8,441 nucleotides of DNA from Candidatus Dadabacteria bacterium. GTDB lineage: Bacteria > Desulfobacterota_D > UBA1144 > Nemesobacterales > UBA2774. Below the pieces are notes generated by a model, which worked only from the letters and a program-made list of their open reading frames with translations, made no database searches and had not been told where the DNA came from. A program made the position numbers and the translations under genes. The stretch lies in contig SMWY01000110.1 of the NCBI GenBank assembly GCA_004356555.1, positions 1 through 8,441 on the forward strand. Reading direction: 5' to 3'. Below, in pieces: positions 1 through 6,527 of the stretch; within the stretch, counting starts at the first letter, position 1; every line of letters begins with the position of its first letter.

Positions 1-9
1 TACGGGCAG

Positions 10-29
10 CGACACGTGTGTCGATTTTT
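10..29 (+). terminator. possible rho-independent terminator at left edge
   Basis: CGACA (10-14) pairs with TGTCG (19-23) around a CGTG loop, or as 6 bp with a 2-nt loop, and is followed by A then five T. The stem is short. The layout fits an intrinsic terminator of a plus-strand gene ending left of the window, but that gene is not visible, so the call is tentative. Confidence 0.3.
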
Positions 30-85
30 CAATTTCTAATTAACTCGGAGGATTACATTAGGATTGGAGTTTCAATCCTGCTGCG

Positions 86-98
86 GAGGTACGTAGAA
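86..98 (+). repeat. 13-bp direct repeat, copy 1
   Basis: GAGGTACGTAGAA, identical to 179-191 and 93 bp from it. Each copy lies directly upstream of, or runs into, a strong hairpin, so the motif appears to be part of a repeated module rather than chance. The core GTAC followed by GTA is partly self-complementary. Confidence 0.6.
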
Positions 99-140
99 CT
101 TGTATGGAAGCGGACAGTGTCCGCTCCCATATGATTTCTA
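94..140 (+). repeat. large imperfect palindrome, 23-nt arms
   Basis: The arms 94-116 and 118-140 are inverted copies around G117. The central 8 bp (AGCGGACA with TGTCCGCT) are perfect, then one A/C mismatch, then 5 more perfect pairs (TATGG with CCATA). Positions 101-133 and 102-132 would be U-G and G-U wobble pairs in RNA. The outermost 5 bp (TAGAA with TTCTA) are perfect again. It resembles REP- or MITE-like intergenic palindromes, or a structured RNA; the family is not recognised. Confidence 0.6.
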
Positions 141-178
141 AGATGCTTCAGGGGATAGGATTAATTTGTACAGCAATA

Positions 179-191
179 GAGGTACGTAGAA
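179..191 (+). repeat. 13-bp direct repeat, copy 2
   Basis: Second perfect copy of GAGGTACGTAGAA (first at 86-98). The similarity to the first module extends past the motif: the bases after this copy (TAGAAATC) match the complement of the outer right arm of the 94-140 palindrome. The hairpin at 200-220 follows 8 bp downstream. Confidence 0.6.
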
Positions 192-199
192 ATCGTTTG

Positions 200-245
200 C
201 CAGCGGGTGCTACCCGCTGGGTGCTGCCCGCCAGGCTCTGCCTGC
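200..245 (+). repeat. GC-rich hairpin cluster
   Basis: CCAGCGGGT (200-208) pairs perfectly with ACCCGCTGG (212-220) around a GCT loop. A second short stem, CAGGC (232-236) with GCCTG (240-244), follows. GGGTGCTNCCC occurs twice (205-215 and 219-229), so alternative pairings are possible. An A7 run (246-252) follows on the plus strand, which is the wrong side for a minus-strand terminator. The composition is clearly more GC-rich than its surroundings. Confidence 0.6.
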
Positions 246-256
246 AAAAAAAGGTC

Positions 257-285
257 TTCATACATAGCTGATTTTATGATATTAT
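257..285 (+). promoter_or_regulatory. candidate sigma70 promoter of the CBS gene
   Basis: TTCATA (257-262, 4 of 6 to TTGACA) is separated by 17 bp from TATTAT (280-285, 5 of 6 to TATAAT). Transcription would begin near 292, giving a leader of about 70 nt before the ATG at 362. That excludes the in-frame ATG at 290, which also lacks a ribosome binding site. Confidence 0.4.
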
Positions 286-361
286 TTTAATGGTTGGGAT
301 ATTAAGTTTTAAAACCATTGCTTTTAATTTTAAAGAATCTATACATAGGAGGCAAGCATCC

Positions 362-805
362 ATGTTAGAAGAATTAAAAGTACGTGATTTAATCGGAGCA
401 AGGAATAAGGTTTTCTTTGTGGGTGCTAAAGACACCGCTAACGTCGCGGCTCTAAAGTTGAGGAATTTTAAAGTCAGGACAACCGGTGTAATGAATGATG
501 GGAAAGTAGTGGGAGTTGTTGGACACAGCGATTTTTCCACAAAGGTAGTAGCATTGGGAAAGAAACCTACAGAAGTAAAGGTTTCTGAGATAATGAGCAC
601 AACGCTTCACACCGTTAGCCTGGATACATCAATCTTAACCTGTATGGACCTCATGAATGACCATGGCATATCTCATCTATTTATACTTGATGATGACGGA
701 CAGTACTACGGTATGGTAGCCTGGAGCGATCTGCAGAGAAAATTGGTAAGTGAACTCAAGTATCAACTCAAAATGGCTCAAGAATACGCATTTGGACCTT
801 TATAA
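362..805 (+). CDS. paired CBS-domain protein
   Basis: Soluble 147-aa protein made almost entirely of two CBS domains (a Bateman module), roughly residues 5-62 and 72-130. Visible marks are the opening VRDLIG, the strand-turn VMNDGKVVGVVGHSDF, and in the second repeat SEIMSTTLHTVSLDTS, then DLMNDHGISHLFILDDDGQ and GMVAWSDLQRKL. Such modules usually bind adenine nucleotides and regulate a partner. No catalytic domain is attached, so partner and ligand are unknown. The start is set by a perfect AGGAGG at 347-352, nine bases before the ATG. An upstream in-frame ATG at 290 would add 24 residues but has no ribosome binding site and probably precedes the transcript start. The next gene begins 37 bp downstream on the same strand, suggesting co-transcription with the membrane-anchored acidic protein. 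Confidence 0.85.
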   Translation: MLEELKVRDLIGARNKVFFVGAKDTANVAALKLRNFKVRTTGVMNDGKVVGVVGHSDFSTKVVALGKKPTEVKVSEIMSTTLHTVSLDTSILTCMDLMNDHGISHLFILDDDGQYYGMVAWSDLQRKLVSELKYQLKMAQEYAFGPL

Positions 806-842
806 AAACCATGAAGACTTACTCAGAATAGAAGAGGATATC

Positions 843-1252
843 ATGTCAGAGAAAGAAAATCCTGAAAATAGTGAAGAACAAACTCTGGAAGCGGAGATTT
901 AAAAGAAGTAGAAAAAGTTCAAGCTTCCGAAGCTTCGGAAGAAGTTGCAAAAGAGCAAGCAGCTGAGGAGACTGAAACCAACATGGTAGAAACTTCTGAA
1001 GAACTCGAGGCTTTAGAAGAAAGTGAAGGTGAACCGGAAGAAGTCAAGGCTGAAGAATCGGAGAATGAACCCATTGATGAAGCTCCTGCAGTCAAAAAAG
1101 GGTTAATGGAAAGAAGGGAAAGTTTTGAACAATCAAGCGTTCCAAACGCTCATAAAGGTTACAGCAGTACACCACCCATCATTATGCTTCTCATTGTTTC
1201 CGCATTTATTGTTGTAAGTCTGATTTTTGCCACCGCAGCCTTAGTAAACTGA
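843..1252 (+). CDS. acidic tail-anchored membrane protein, frame apparently broken
   Basis: Not a recognised family. An ATG at 843 has an AGAGGA at 833-838 and opens an acidic reading frame that stops at 900-902 after 19 residues. The same kind of Glu/Ala/Ser-rich sequence continues without interruption in another frame from about 899 to the stop at 1250-1252. Adding one T to the TTT at 898-900 would join the two parts into one protein of about 136 residues. As it stands, only the frame from the ATG at 983 is intact (89 aa), and that ATG has no good ribosome binding site. The product has a long acidic, probably disordered N-terminal part, a basic patch (KKGLMERR), and a hydrophobic segment near the C-terminus (IIMLLIVSAFIVVSLIFATAALVN, shown here only in part as IIMLLIVSAFIVVSLIF). 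That predicts an inner-membrane anchor with the acidic part in the cytoplasm. It may be a partner of the CBS protein upstream. A sequencing error is as likely as a true mutation. Confidence 0.55.
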
Positions 1253-1279
1253 TAGTTTCTAAGACCTAATAGTTTTGAA

Positions 1280-3091
1280 TTAATCCTCATTCTCATTCCC
1301 ATTATCAACCAAGGAAATCAGATACTGGCCCGGCAAAGGTGTGGGCGTATTATCTAAAGCCATCACTACTAGCTCTCCACTCTCTTTAATAAGAAATAAT
1401 GGAAGGGCTTTTTCTCCGTATAAAGACTGAAAAGAATCATAGTTGAACTCATCTGTTAGAGGGGTCTTTTTCAGTGAAGCACCTGAGGCAAATTTTGAGT
1501 CAAGATATGAAAACGTTGCTTCAGCTCCGAACAGTAGTCGTCCGCGCAGGTGCTGTGGGATACTCTCCTCGCTCCTTGCGCTGAACTTAGATAACTTGGG
1601 CAATTGATAAACCTGAGAGCGTCCGAAATCCTCAATAAAATGAAGAGCCGCAAGAGAATTTACCTCGTCGTTTCGGGTGAGCGCAATTAGCTTTCCAATC
1701 CCATCGAGCTCAATATCTTCTGAAATATCCTCTAACAATATATTTTCGTAGTATGCCTGTAACCCTTCCTGACGTGCAGCTGAAACATTGGCCCAGTTTG
1801 AATCGACAAGGGATACTTGAAACCCGTTTTCATGGAGAAACTTTGCAATTGATCTTGCCCAGATGTGAGCGCCAACTATTAAAAGGCCTTGAGGATTAGG
1901 CTTTGCGAGACCCAAACGCCTTGCTACTTTAAATGCGGTAAGTCCATAAATAGCAACAGTGCCGGTTATAACCAAAAATGTTATATCTATTATACGCTCC
2001 GCCTGTTCATACCCTGCCTCGACAAGTCTAAGCGCAAATACTGAAGCTACAGCCGCAGCTACAATACCCCTGGGGGCCATCCAAGAGAGAAACAGTTTCT
2101 CCTTCAAATTTAAATCAGTGAAGTAAGTAGAAATAAAAATACTAAGCGGCCTTACAACCAAAATCATCAAGACCAAGAATATAAAGCCCTTAAAATTCAA
2201 TACGTAACTCAACTCATCTATAGTAAGACGTGAGGCAAGAATGATAAACAGACTTGAAATAAACAAAACCCTCAGGTTTTCCTTGAACTCAACTATATGC
2301 TTAAGACTTACCCACTTTTGGTTGGCAAGAGCAATACCCATTAATGTAACGGACAAAAGGCCGGATTCGACCTGAATTACATTTGAGCAGACAAACACAA
2401 AAACAACTATCATTAAAGACACAGGATTTTGAAGAAAATCAGGGACCCAATGCCTTTTAAGTATCACAATAACTAATTTTGCTCCCGCAAGCCCCAGCAC
2501 CGTACCTATAACAAGGGTTTTAAAAATACTAACGACTACTTGGGTGGAAGCTTTTTCTAACCCCACCGAGATGATAACCTCAAATACAAGCACCGCTAAA
2601 ACCGCACCTATCGGATCAATAATGATCCCTTCCCACTTAAGAATAGACCCCACTCTTCCAGAGGGTCTTACATGCCTGAGCAGCGGAATTATCACCGTAG
2701 GGCCGGTAACTACTAATACAGCCCCCAAAAGTATGGAAATCTGCAGTCCAAGCCCAAATATAAGGTAGGAAGCTAATGAAGTTAAAACCCACGAGACCAG
2801 AACCCCAACAGTAACCAGGTTTCTTATAACTGCCGTGACCTCTCTAACCTCTGAGAACTTAAGACTTAACCCGCCCTCAAATAATATTATGGCTACAGTG
2901 ACAGACACGAGAGGAAGAAGCAGATTGCCAAAAAGTTGATTGGGATTAATAAGACCGGTAACAGGACCCGCAATAAAACCGAAAACCAGCAAAAGTAAAA
3001 TCGCAGGGAGGCTTATACGCCAGGCAAGCCACTGCGCTCCGATACCCAATACTATTATCGCTGCCAAGCCCACTAATAAATGCTCTGACAT
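1280..3091 (-). CDS. CPA1-type cation/proton antiporter with RCK-like tail
   Basis: A 603-aa inner-membrane antiporter, expected to exchange Na+ or K+ for protons in pH and salt balance. Residues 1-393 form about a dozen hydrophobic segments with CPA1 landmarks: FEGGLSL (71-77), TGPTVIIPLLR (129-139), WEGIIIDPIGA with the candidate ion-binding D159, and MAPRGIVAAAVASVFALRL (338-356). Residues 402-500 form a Rossmann-like TrkA-N/RCK domain (GLLIVGAHIWARSIAKFL, then VSLVDSNW with D430 ending strand 2). Its glycine loop is degenerate: GAHIWA in place of GxGxxG, so nucleotide binding is uncertain. Residues about 515-597 form a further small C-terminal domain. This is longer than plain NhaP and fits regulated antiporters with a cytoplasmic sensor. 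Substrate cannot be read from sequence. The start ATG is preceded by GGAG within a 12-bp tandem repeat. The gene converges on the acidic protein gene with a 27-bp gap and no clear terminator. Confidence 0.85.
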   Translation of the reverse strand: MSEHLLVGLAAIIVLGIGAQWLAWRISLPAILLLLVFGFIAGPVTGLINPNQLFGNLLLPLVSVTVAIILFEGGLSLKFSEVREVTAVIRNLVTVGVLVSWVLTSLASYLIFGLGLQISILLGAVLVVTGPTVIIPLLRHVRPSGRVGSILKWEGIIIDPIGAVLAVLVFEVIISVGLEKASTQVVVSIFKTLVIGTVLGLAGAKLVIVILKRHWVPDFLQNPVSLMIVVFVFVCSNVIQVESGLLSVTLMGIALANQKWVSLKHIVEFKENLRVLFISSLFIILASRLTIDELSYVLNFKGFIFLVLMILVVRPLSIFISTYFTDLNLKEKLFLSWMAPRGIVAAAVASVFALRLVEAGYEQAERIIDITFLVITGTVAIYGLTAFKVARRLGLAKPNPQGLLIVGAHIWARSIAKFLHENGFQVSLVDSNWANVSAARQEGLQAYYENILLEDISEDIELDGIGKLIALTRNDEVNSLAALHFIEDFGRSQVYQLPKLSKFSARSEESIPQHLRGRLLFGAEATFSYLDSKFASGASLKKTPLTDEFNYDSFQSLYGEKALPLFLIKESGELVVMALDNTPTPLPGQYLISLVDNGNENED

Positions 3092-3092
3092 T

Positions 3093-3116
3093 TAATTACT
3101 CCAGTAATTACTCCAG
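3093..3116 (-). repeat. 12-bp tandem duplication carrying the antiporter ribosome binding site
   Basis: TAATTACTCCAG is repeated perfectly twice in tandem (3093-3104 and 3105-3116). On the minus strand each unit gives CTGGAGTAATTA, so the antiporter mRNA has two GGAG motifs. The proximal one lies about 7 bases from the ATG and the distal one about 19 bases. Only the near copy is properly spaced. Confidence 0.7.
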
Positions 3117-3124
3117 CAATCTAA

Positions 3125-3153
3125 ATTATAATGATTTGGTATTTTATAGTCTC
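3125..3153 (-). promoter_or_regulatory. candidate promoter of the antiporter gene
   Basis: On the minus strand a perfect TATAAT (plus positions 3125-3130) lies 17 bp downstream of GAGACT (3148-3153), a weak -35. The transcript would start near 3118, giving a leader of about 27 nt that consists almost wholly of the duplicated ribosome-binding repeat. Confidence 0.4.
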
Positions 3154-3288
3154 ACTTAAATTACCAGATGAAAATTATTTTTACAGGCTGAAACCATTTA
3201 GAAATATTAATTAGTCAAACCCTACCGCTTTTGTGAAAGAAATTATCTAAGACTCTAAGATATATTCTGGAGAGCAATTAATTCCATA

Positions 3289-3317
3289 TCTAAAATCTGC
3301 GGGTAAAGTCTTATATT
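3289..3317 (+). promoter_or_regulatory. weak candidate promoter of the NDH-2 gene
   Basis: TATATT (3312-3317, 5 of 6) lies 17 bp after TCTAAA (3289-3294, 3 of 6). A start near 3324 would leave a 46-nt leader to the ATG at 3370 and only about 13 nt to the TTG at 3337. An 8-bp-period repeat (TCTAAGA twice, 3246-3260) lies upstream. The support is thin. Confidence 0.2.
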
Positions 3318-3369
3318 TGTATCAAAACAGAACCGATTGATTAGAAAAAAGGATGGTTATTCATTAGAA

Positions 3370-4692
3370 ATGACTGAAATTGAAACAAAACGCGACGAAC
3401 TACATCATATTGTAATTTTGGGAGGAGGATTTGGCGGCCTTTATGCAGCTAAGGTACTCTCCCGAGGCAAGGTTAAAGTTACAGTAATCGACAAGCGGAA
3501 TTTCCACCTATTTCAACCTCTCTTATATCAAGTTGCAGCGGGTTGGCTTTCACCAGGAGATATCGCCTCTCCACTACGTGTAGTTCTAAATGCCTACAAG
3601 GATACCTATGTGCTTAAGGCCGAAGTAACCGATATTCTTCCCCAGGAAAAAAAGGTAATTTTGAGGGATGGTGATATAATCTATGACACTCTCATAGTTG
3701 CTACTGGATCTTATCATCATTACTTTGGGCATGACAACTGGGCGGATATAGCGCCGGGATTAAAAACAGTTGAGGATGCTCTTAAAATGCGAAGAAAGAT
3801 CCTGTTGTCTTTTGAAGCCGCAGAAAGAGAAACAGATCCCAAGAAACAACAAGAATGGATGACCTTTTTAATTATAGGAGCTGGCCCTACGGGAGTAGAG
3901 CTTGCAGGTACAATTGGAGAGCTCACGCGTACCACCTTAAAAGATGACTTCAGAAATATAAACACCGAAGATGCTAAGATTATTTTAGTCGAAGGGTTGA
4001 ATCATGTTCTTCCCACCTACCCTCCTGATCTATCTGAAAAAGCCGAGAAATATCTTAATAACATAGGGGTTAGCATAAGGCTAGATACAATGGTTACAAA
4101 TATCGAAGACAATAAGGCAATTATTAGCAGAAACGGCGACAGCGAAGTAATACAGTCCAGAACAATCTTATGGACCGCTGGTGTTAAGGCCTCCGCTCTG
4201 GGTAAGGCCTTAGCAATACATACAGGGGCTAAACTCGATAAAAGTGGGAGAGTTATAGTTAATTCTGATCTTAGCGTTCCTGGATATCCTAATATATTTG
4301 TAATTGGCGATCTGGCCCACCTCGCATATCAAGGGGAAGAAGCCCTGCCTGGAGTAGCGCCGGTTGCAATGCAGGAAGGTCGTTATGTAGCTAAACTTAT
4401 ATTAAACAGAGTCCAGGGAAAAGATACAGGACCGTTTCAATATAAGGAAAAAGGCAATTTGGCGGTTATAGGCGCTAATTCTGCAGTAGCCGATATGGGA
4501 TCACTGAAATTCTCGGGTTTTGTCGCATGGATAATATGGGCATTTGTACACATCAGATATCTAATTGAATTTGATAGCAAAGTGGTAGTACTTTTCAGGT
4601 GGTCTTGGAGCTACTTCACCAGAAAAAGAGGGGTAAGACTAATCACCGGAGAAGATCCTTTTTCACTCATAGATACTAAAAAAAATGAATAG
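3370..4692 (+). CDS. ndh: type II NADH:quinone oxidoreductase (NDH-2)
   Basis: Single-subunit flavoprotein that oxidises NADH and reduces membrane quinone without pumping protons; it sits on the cytoplasmic face of the inner membrane. The product is 440 aa from the ATG at 3370, the usual family length. Visible features, in order (numbered from 3370): the FAD-binding HIVILGGGFGGLYAAKVL near residue 13; the family signature LFQPLLYQVAAG near 48; ATGSYHHYFG; the NADH-binding IIGAGPTGVELAG near 168; the second FAD contact VIGDLAHLA near 312; GVAPVAMQEGRYVA; and a C-terminal amphipathic or hydrophobic region (WIIWAFVHIRYLI and FRWSWSYFTRKRGVRLI) typical of NDH-2 membrane attachment. A TTG at 3337 would add 11 residues. 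Neither start has a well-placed ribosome binding site (AAAAGGA at 3346-3352 is 17 bases from the ATG), so the start is uncertain. The antiporter is divergent upstream; tatA follows 98 bp downstream. Confidence 0.9.
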   Translation: MTEIETKRDELHHIVILGGGFGGLYAAKVLSRGKVKVTVIDKRNFHLFQPLLYQVAAGWLSPGDIASPLRVVLNAYKDTYVLKAEVTDILPQEKKVILRDGDIIYDTLIVATGSYHHYFGHDNWADIAPGLKTVEDALKMRRKILLSFEAAERETDPKKQQEWMTFLIIGAGPTGVELAGTIGELTRTTLKDDFRNINTEDAKIILVEGLNHVLPTYPPDLSEKAEKYLNNIGVSIRLDTMVTNIEDNKAIISRNGDSEVIQSRTILWTAGVKASALGKALAIHTGAKLDKSGRVIVNSDLSVPGYPNIFVIGDLAHLAYQGEEALPGVAPVAMQEGRYVAKLILNRVQGKDTGPFQYKEKGNLAVIGANSAVADMGSLKFSGFVAWIIWAFVHIRYLIEFDSKVVVLFRWSWSYFTRKRGVRLITGEDPFSLIDTKKNE

Positions 4693-4741
4693 TACGTATG
4701 GGTAAATCGAAAATAGGCTTTGTTAATTTGCACGATTTAGG

Positions 4742-4770
4742 TTGACTTTATCAGCTCTAATCGGTAGTTT
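4742..4770 (+). promoter_or_regulatory. weak candidate promoter of tatA
   Basis: TTGACT (4742-4747, 5 of 6 to the -35 consensus) is followed after 17 bp by TAGTTT (4765-4770), which is a poor -10. tatA could equally be read through from the NDH-2 gene, since no terminator is visible in the 98-bp gap. Confidence 0.25.
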
Positions 4771-4790
4771 ATATAGAGAGGTACACAATT

Positions 4791-5033
4791 ATGATCGGTG
4801 GATTGGGCGTTTGGGAATTAGTAATTATTTTAGGAATACTTCTTTTGATCTTCGGGCCTAGCAGACTTGGAGATCTTGGATCTTCTTTAGGAAAAGGTAT
4901 AAAAGGGTTTAGAAAGTCCATGAAGGATGATGAAATTGATGTAACTCCTGAAAAAGACAATTCCAAACGAATTCAGGACACTGACCTCGACAAAGCTGAC
5001 TCAAAAGCTGAAGATAAAGAGAAAGTTCAATAG
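4791..5033 (+). CDS. tatA: twin-arginine translocase subunit TatA/TatE
   Basis: An 80-aa protein with the full TatA layout: a short N-terminus, one membrane helix (about residues 6-21, with acidic E9 after W8), the FGP hinge at 21-23, an amphipathic helix (RLGDLGSSLGKGIKGFRKSM, about 25-44), then a charged, poorly structured tail. TatA subunits assemble with TatC (and TatB where present) to let folded proteins with twin-arginine signals cross the inner membrane. A GAGAGG at 4776-4781 lies 9 bases before the ATG. No tatC or tatB is in the window, so its partners must be encoded elsewhere. The acidic residue in the helix and the short length favour TatA/E over TatB. It converges on nuoF with a 145-bp gap. 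Confidence 0.88.
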   Translation: MIGGLGVWELVIILGILLLIFGPSRLGDLGSSLGKGIKGFRKSMKDDEIDVTPEKDNSKRIQDTDLDKADSKAEDKEKVQ

Positions 5034-5039
5034 TCACTT

Positions 5040-5056
5040 AAAAATCCTACTTAGGA
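5040..5056 (-). terminator. weak terminator-like hairpin downstream of nuoF
   Basis: On the minus strand TCCTA, a 2-nt loop and TAGGA are followed by five T (plus 5040-5056). The stem is only 5 bp and lies about 125 bases past the nuoF stop, just beyond the tatA stop. The rest of the convergent gap 5034-5178 shows nothing stronger. Confidence 0.2.
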
Positions 5057-5178
5057 CGTTGTTACTGATCATCTTTAATATAGTGCCCTCTTATAATAAA
5101 AAGACTCGACTCAAGTTATATACCTACTGAAGATAGATTTGAACTAGACAACTCGAAAGAACAAAAACAGCAATAAAA

Positions 5179-6468
5179 CTAGGACCAATCACCCATGTAT
5201 TTATTTTCAAAAGGACATTTCCCAAGCCTAATATGCTCTTCAAATTCATGGCGGAATTTCTTTACTATCGATTCAATAGGCATGGCGCAACCATCAGCAA
5301 GCGCACAGATAGTAGTGCCTCTCATTTGAGAGCAAGCATCGAGCAAAGTATCGATATACTCCATCTTTCCTTTGCCTTGCTCAATCATAGTCAACATTTT
5401 TTCAAGCCACCAGGTCCCCTCCCTGCATTGAACACATTGGCCACAGGACTCATCCCTGTAGAAATGAGCCAGATTTTGCGCAACTCTTACCATACAGGAC
5501 GTATCATCCATTACAGTTACCCCTGCAGTCCCCAGCATCGATCCCGCTTCGGCTAGAGAGTCAAAGTCAAGTGAGATATCAAGCTCATCAGCAGTGAGAA
5601 GAGGGGCGGATGAGCCTCCGGGAGATATAGCTTTTACTTGTCTTCCGTTAGGAATTCCCCCTCCATATTCGTTAATCAAGTCGCGGGCGCTTATCCCTAA
5701 GGGGATCTCATAAAGCCCCGGTTTATTAATATCCCCGCAAAGTCCGTAGATCTTGGTTCCGGTGTTCTTAGGAACCCCTATGTTTGAGAACCATTCATGC
5801 CCATTATTAATAATATGGGGAACGCATGCAAGGGTTTCTACGTTATTAATAATAGTAGGACACCCGAACAGACCAATCTGGGCAGGAAAAGGAGGTTTTG
5901 GTCTGGGCTCGCCGTTCTTCCCCTCAATCGACTCTAAAAGTCCTGTTTCTTCACCGCATATATAGGCACCTGCACCCCTAAATAAAACAACGTCCAGATC
6001 AAACCCCGAATTAAGAATATTTTGACCGAGATAACCTTTTTCGCATGCTTCATTTATTGCTGCTTCTATAATTCGGGCACCATAGGGCATCTCTCCCCTA
6101 ATATATATATATGCTTTATGTGAGTTTATTGTGTAACAAGCTATTATAATTCCCTCAAGCATTTGATGAGGGTCCTGTTCAAGTATTTCTCTGTCTTTAA
6201 AACTCCCAGGTTCACTTTCATCCGCGTTACAGCATAGATAGATTGGTTTTTTTGAATCTCTTTGTATAAAACCCCACTTAACGCCGGTGGGAAACCCTGC
6301 TCCCCCGCGGCCCCTAAGACCGGCCTTTTTAATTTCATCTACTATCTCATCCGGATCCATTTTAAGCGCTTTAGTAAGTGCAGTGTAACCACCTCTGGAT
6401 ATGTAAGACTCTATAGTATGAGAATCTGGTATACCAACATAATTGCGGATTATTCTCAGTTCGGGCAT
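5179..6468 (-). CDS. nuoF: NADH-quinone oxidoreductase subunit F (NuoF, 51 kDa)
   Basis: The NADH-binding subunit of complex I: it takes hydride from NADH onto FMN and passes electrons to its own 4Fe-4S cluster (N3). At 429 aa it is full length. It shows the glycine-rich nucleotide/FMN loop GLRGRGGAGFPTGVKW (50-65), CNADESEPGSFKDREI (80-95), GAGAYICGEETGLLESIEG (166-183), and the cluster ligands C342, C345, C348 (ESCGQCVQCREG) and C388 (TTICALADGCAMP). AGAGGA lies five bases before the ATG. It has neither an N-terminal thioredoxin-like extension nor a C-terminal ferredoxin domain, which argues against HoxF, HydB or formate-dehydrogenase diaphorase subunits, though these share the core. Unusually, nuoE, nuoG and other nuo genes are not adjacent: 249 bp of non-coding DNA lies upstream and tatA converges downstream. 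The rest of complex I may be encoded elsewhere. Confidence 0.92.
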   Translation of the reverse strand: MPELRIIRNYVGIPDSHTIESYISRGGYTALTKALKMDPDEIVDEIKKAGLRGRGGAGFPTGVKWGFIQRDSKKPIYLCCNADESEPGSFKDREILEQDPHQMLEGIIIACYTINSHKAYIYIRGEMPYGARIIEAAINEACEKGYLGQNILNSGFDLDVVLFRGAGAYICGEETGLLESIEGKNGEPRPKPPFPAQIGLFGCPTIINNVETLACVPHIINNGHEWFSNIGVPKNTGTKIYGLCGDINKPGLYEIPLGISARDLINEYGGGIPNGRQVKAISPGGSSAPLLTADELDISLDFDSLAEAGSMLGTAGVTVMDDTSCMVRVAQNLAHFYRDESCGQCVQCREGTWWLEKMLTMIEQGKGKMEYIDTLLDACSQMRGTTICALADGCAMPIESIVKKFRHEFEEHIRLGKCPFENKYMGDWS

Positions 6469-6527
6469 TTGATTCCTCTGGTTGAATTTATTAATTTAGT
6501 CCTAAACATAAATTACAAGTGTCTTAT

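Larger units (their letters stand above)
1..361. other. intergenic region rich in palindromes
   Basis: No convincing coding frame covers this 361-base stretch. It contains several stem-loops: 10-23, 60-79 (AGGATTG pairing with CAATCCT), 94-140, 200-220 and 232-244. It also holds a 13-bp direct repeat at 86-98 and 179-191, an A7 run at 246-252, and a candidate promoter at 257-285 for the CBS gene. Short open frames that reach the left edge could be the tail of a cut gene, but nothing identifies one. Confidence 0.6.

Noticed and set aside
86..191. Two identical 13-bp repeats as a CRISPR remnant
   Set aside because: Only two short copies, 93 bp apart, with no spacer-like regular spacing and no cas genes in the window.
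200..252. GC-rich hairpins followed by A7 as an intrinsic terminator
   Set aside because: On the plus strand the run is A, not T; on the minus strand the T-run comes before the hairpins, so it is in the wrong order for a terminator.
290..361. ATG at 290 as the start of the CBS protein
   Set aside because: No ribosome binding site, and it lies at or before the predicted transcript start. The ATG at 362 has a perfect AGGAGG at good spacing.
274..600. Minus-strand open frame of about 108 codons over the CBS gene
   Set aside because: It lies antisense to a clear CBS protein, has no ribosome binding site worth noting and a composition typical of a shadow frame. The same applies to the open frames antisense to the antiporter (2544-2768), nuoF (5233-5556) and lhgO (6904-7113).
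898..904. TTTAAAA slippery-looking heptamer at the frame break, suggesting programmed -1 frameshifting
   Set aside because: The X XXY YYZ codon phase matches the downstream frame, not the upstream one, and the upstream stop TAA (900-902) overlaps it. A slip there would not join the two halves.
5179..6468. HoxF, HydB or formate-dehydrogenase diaphorase subunit in place of NuoF
   Set aside because: The length of 429 aa and the lack of fused N- or C-terminal domains fit NuoF, and no hydrogenase or formate dehydrogenase gene is nearby. Not fully excluded, because the core is shared.
3370..6468. ndh, tatA and nuoF as one respiratory operon
   Set aside because: nuoF is on the opposite strand and converges on tatA, so they cannot share a transcript; only ndh and tatA might.
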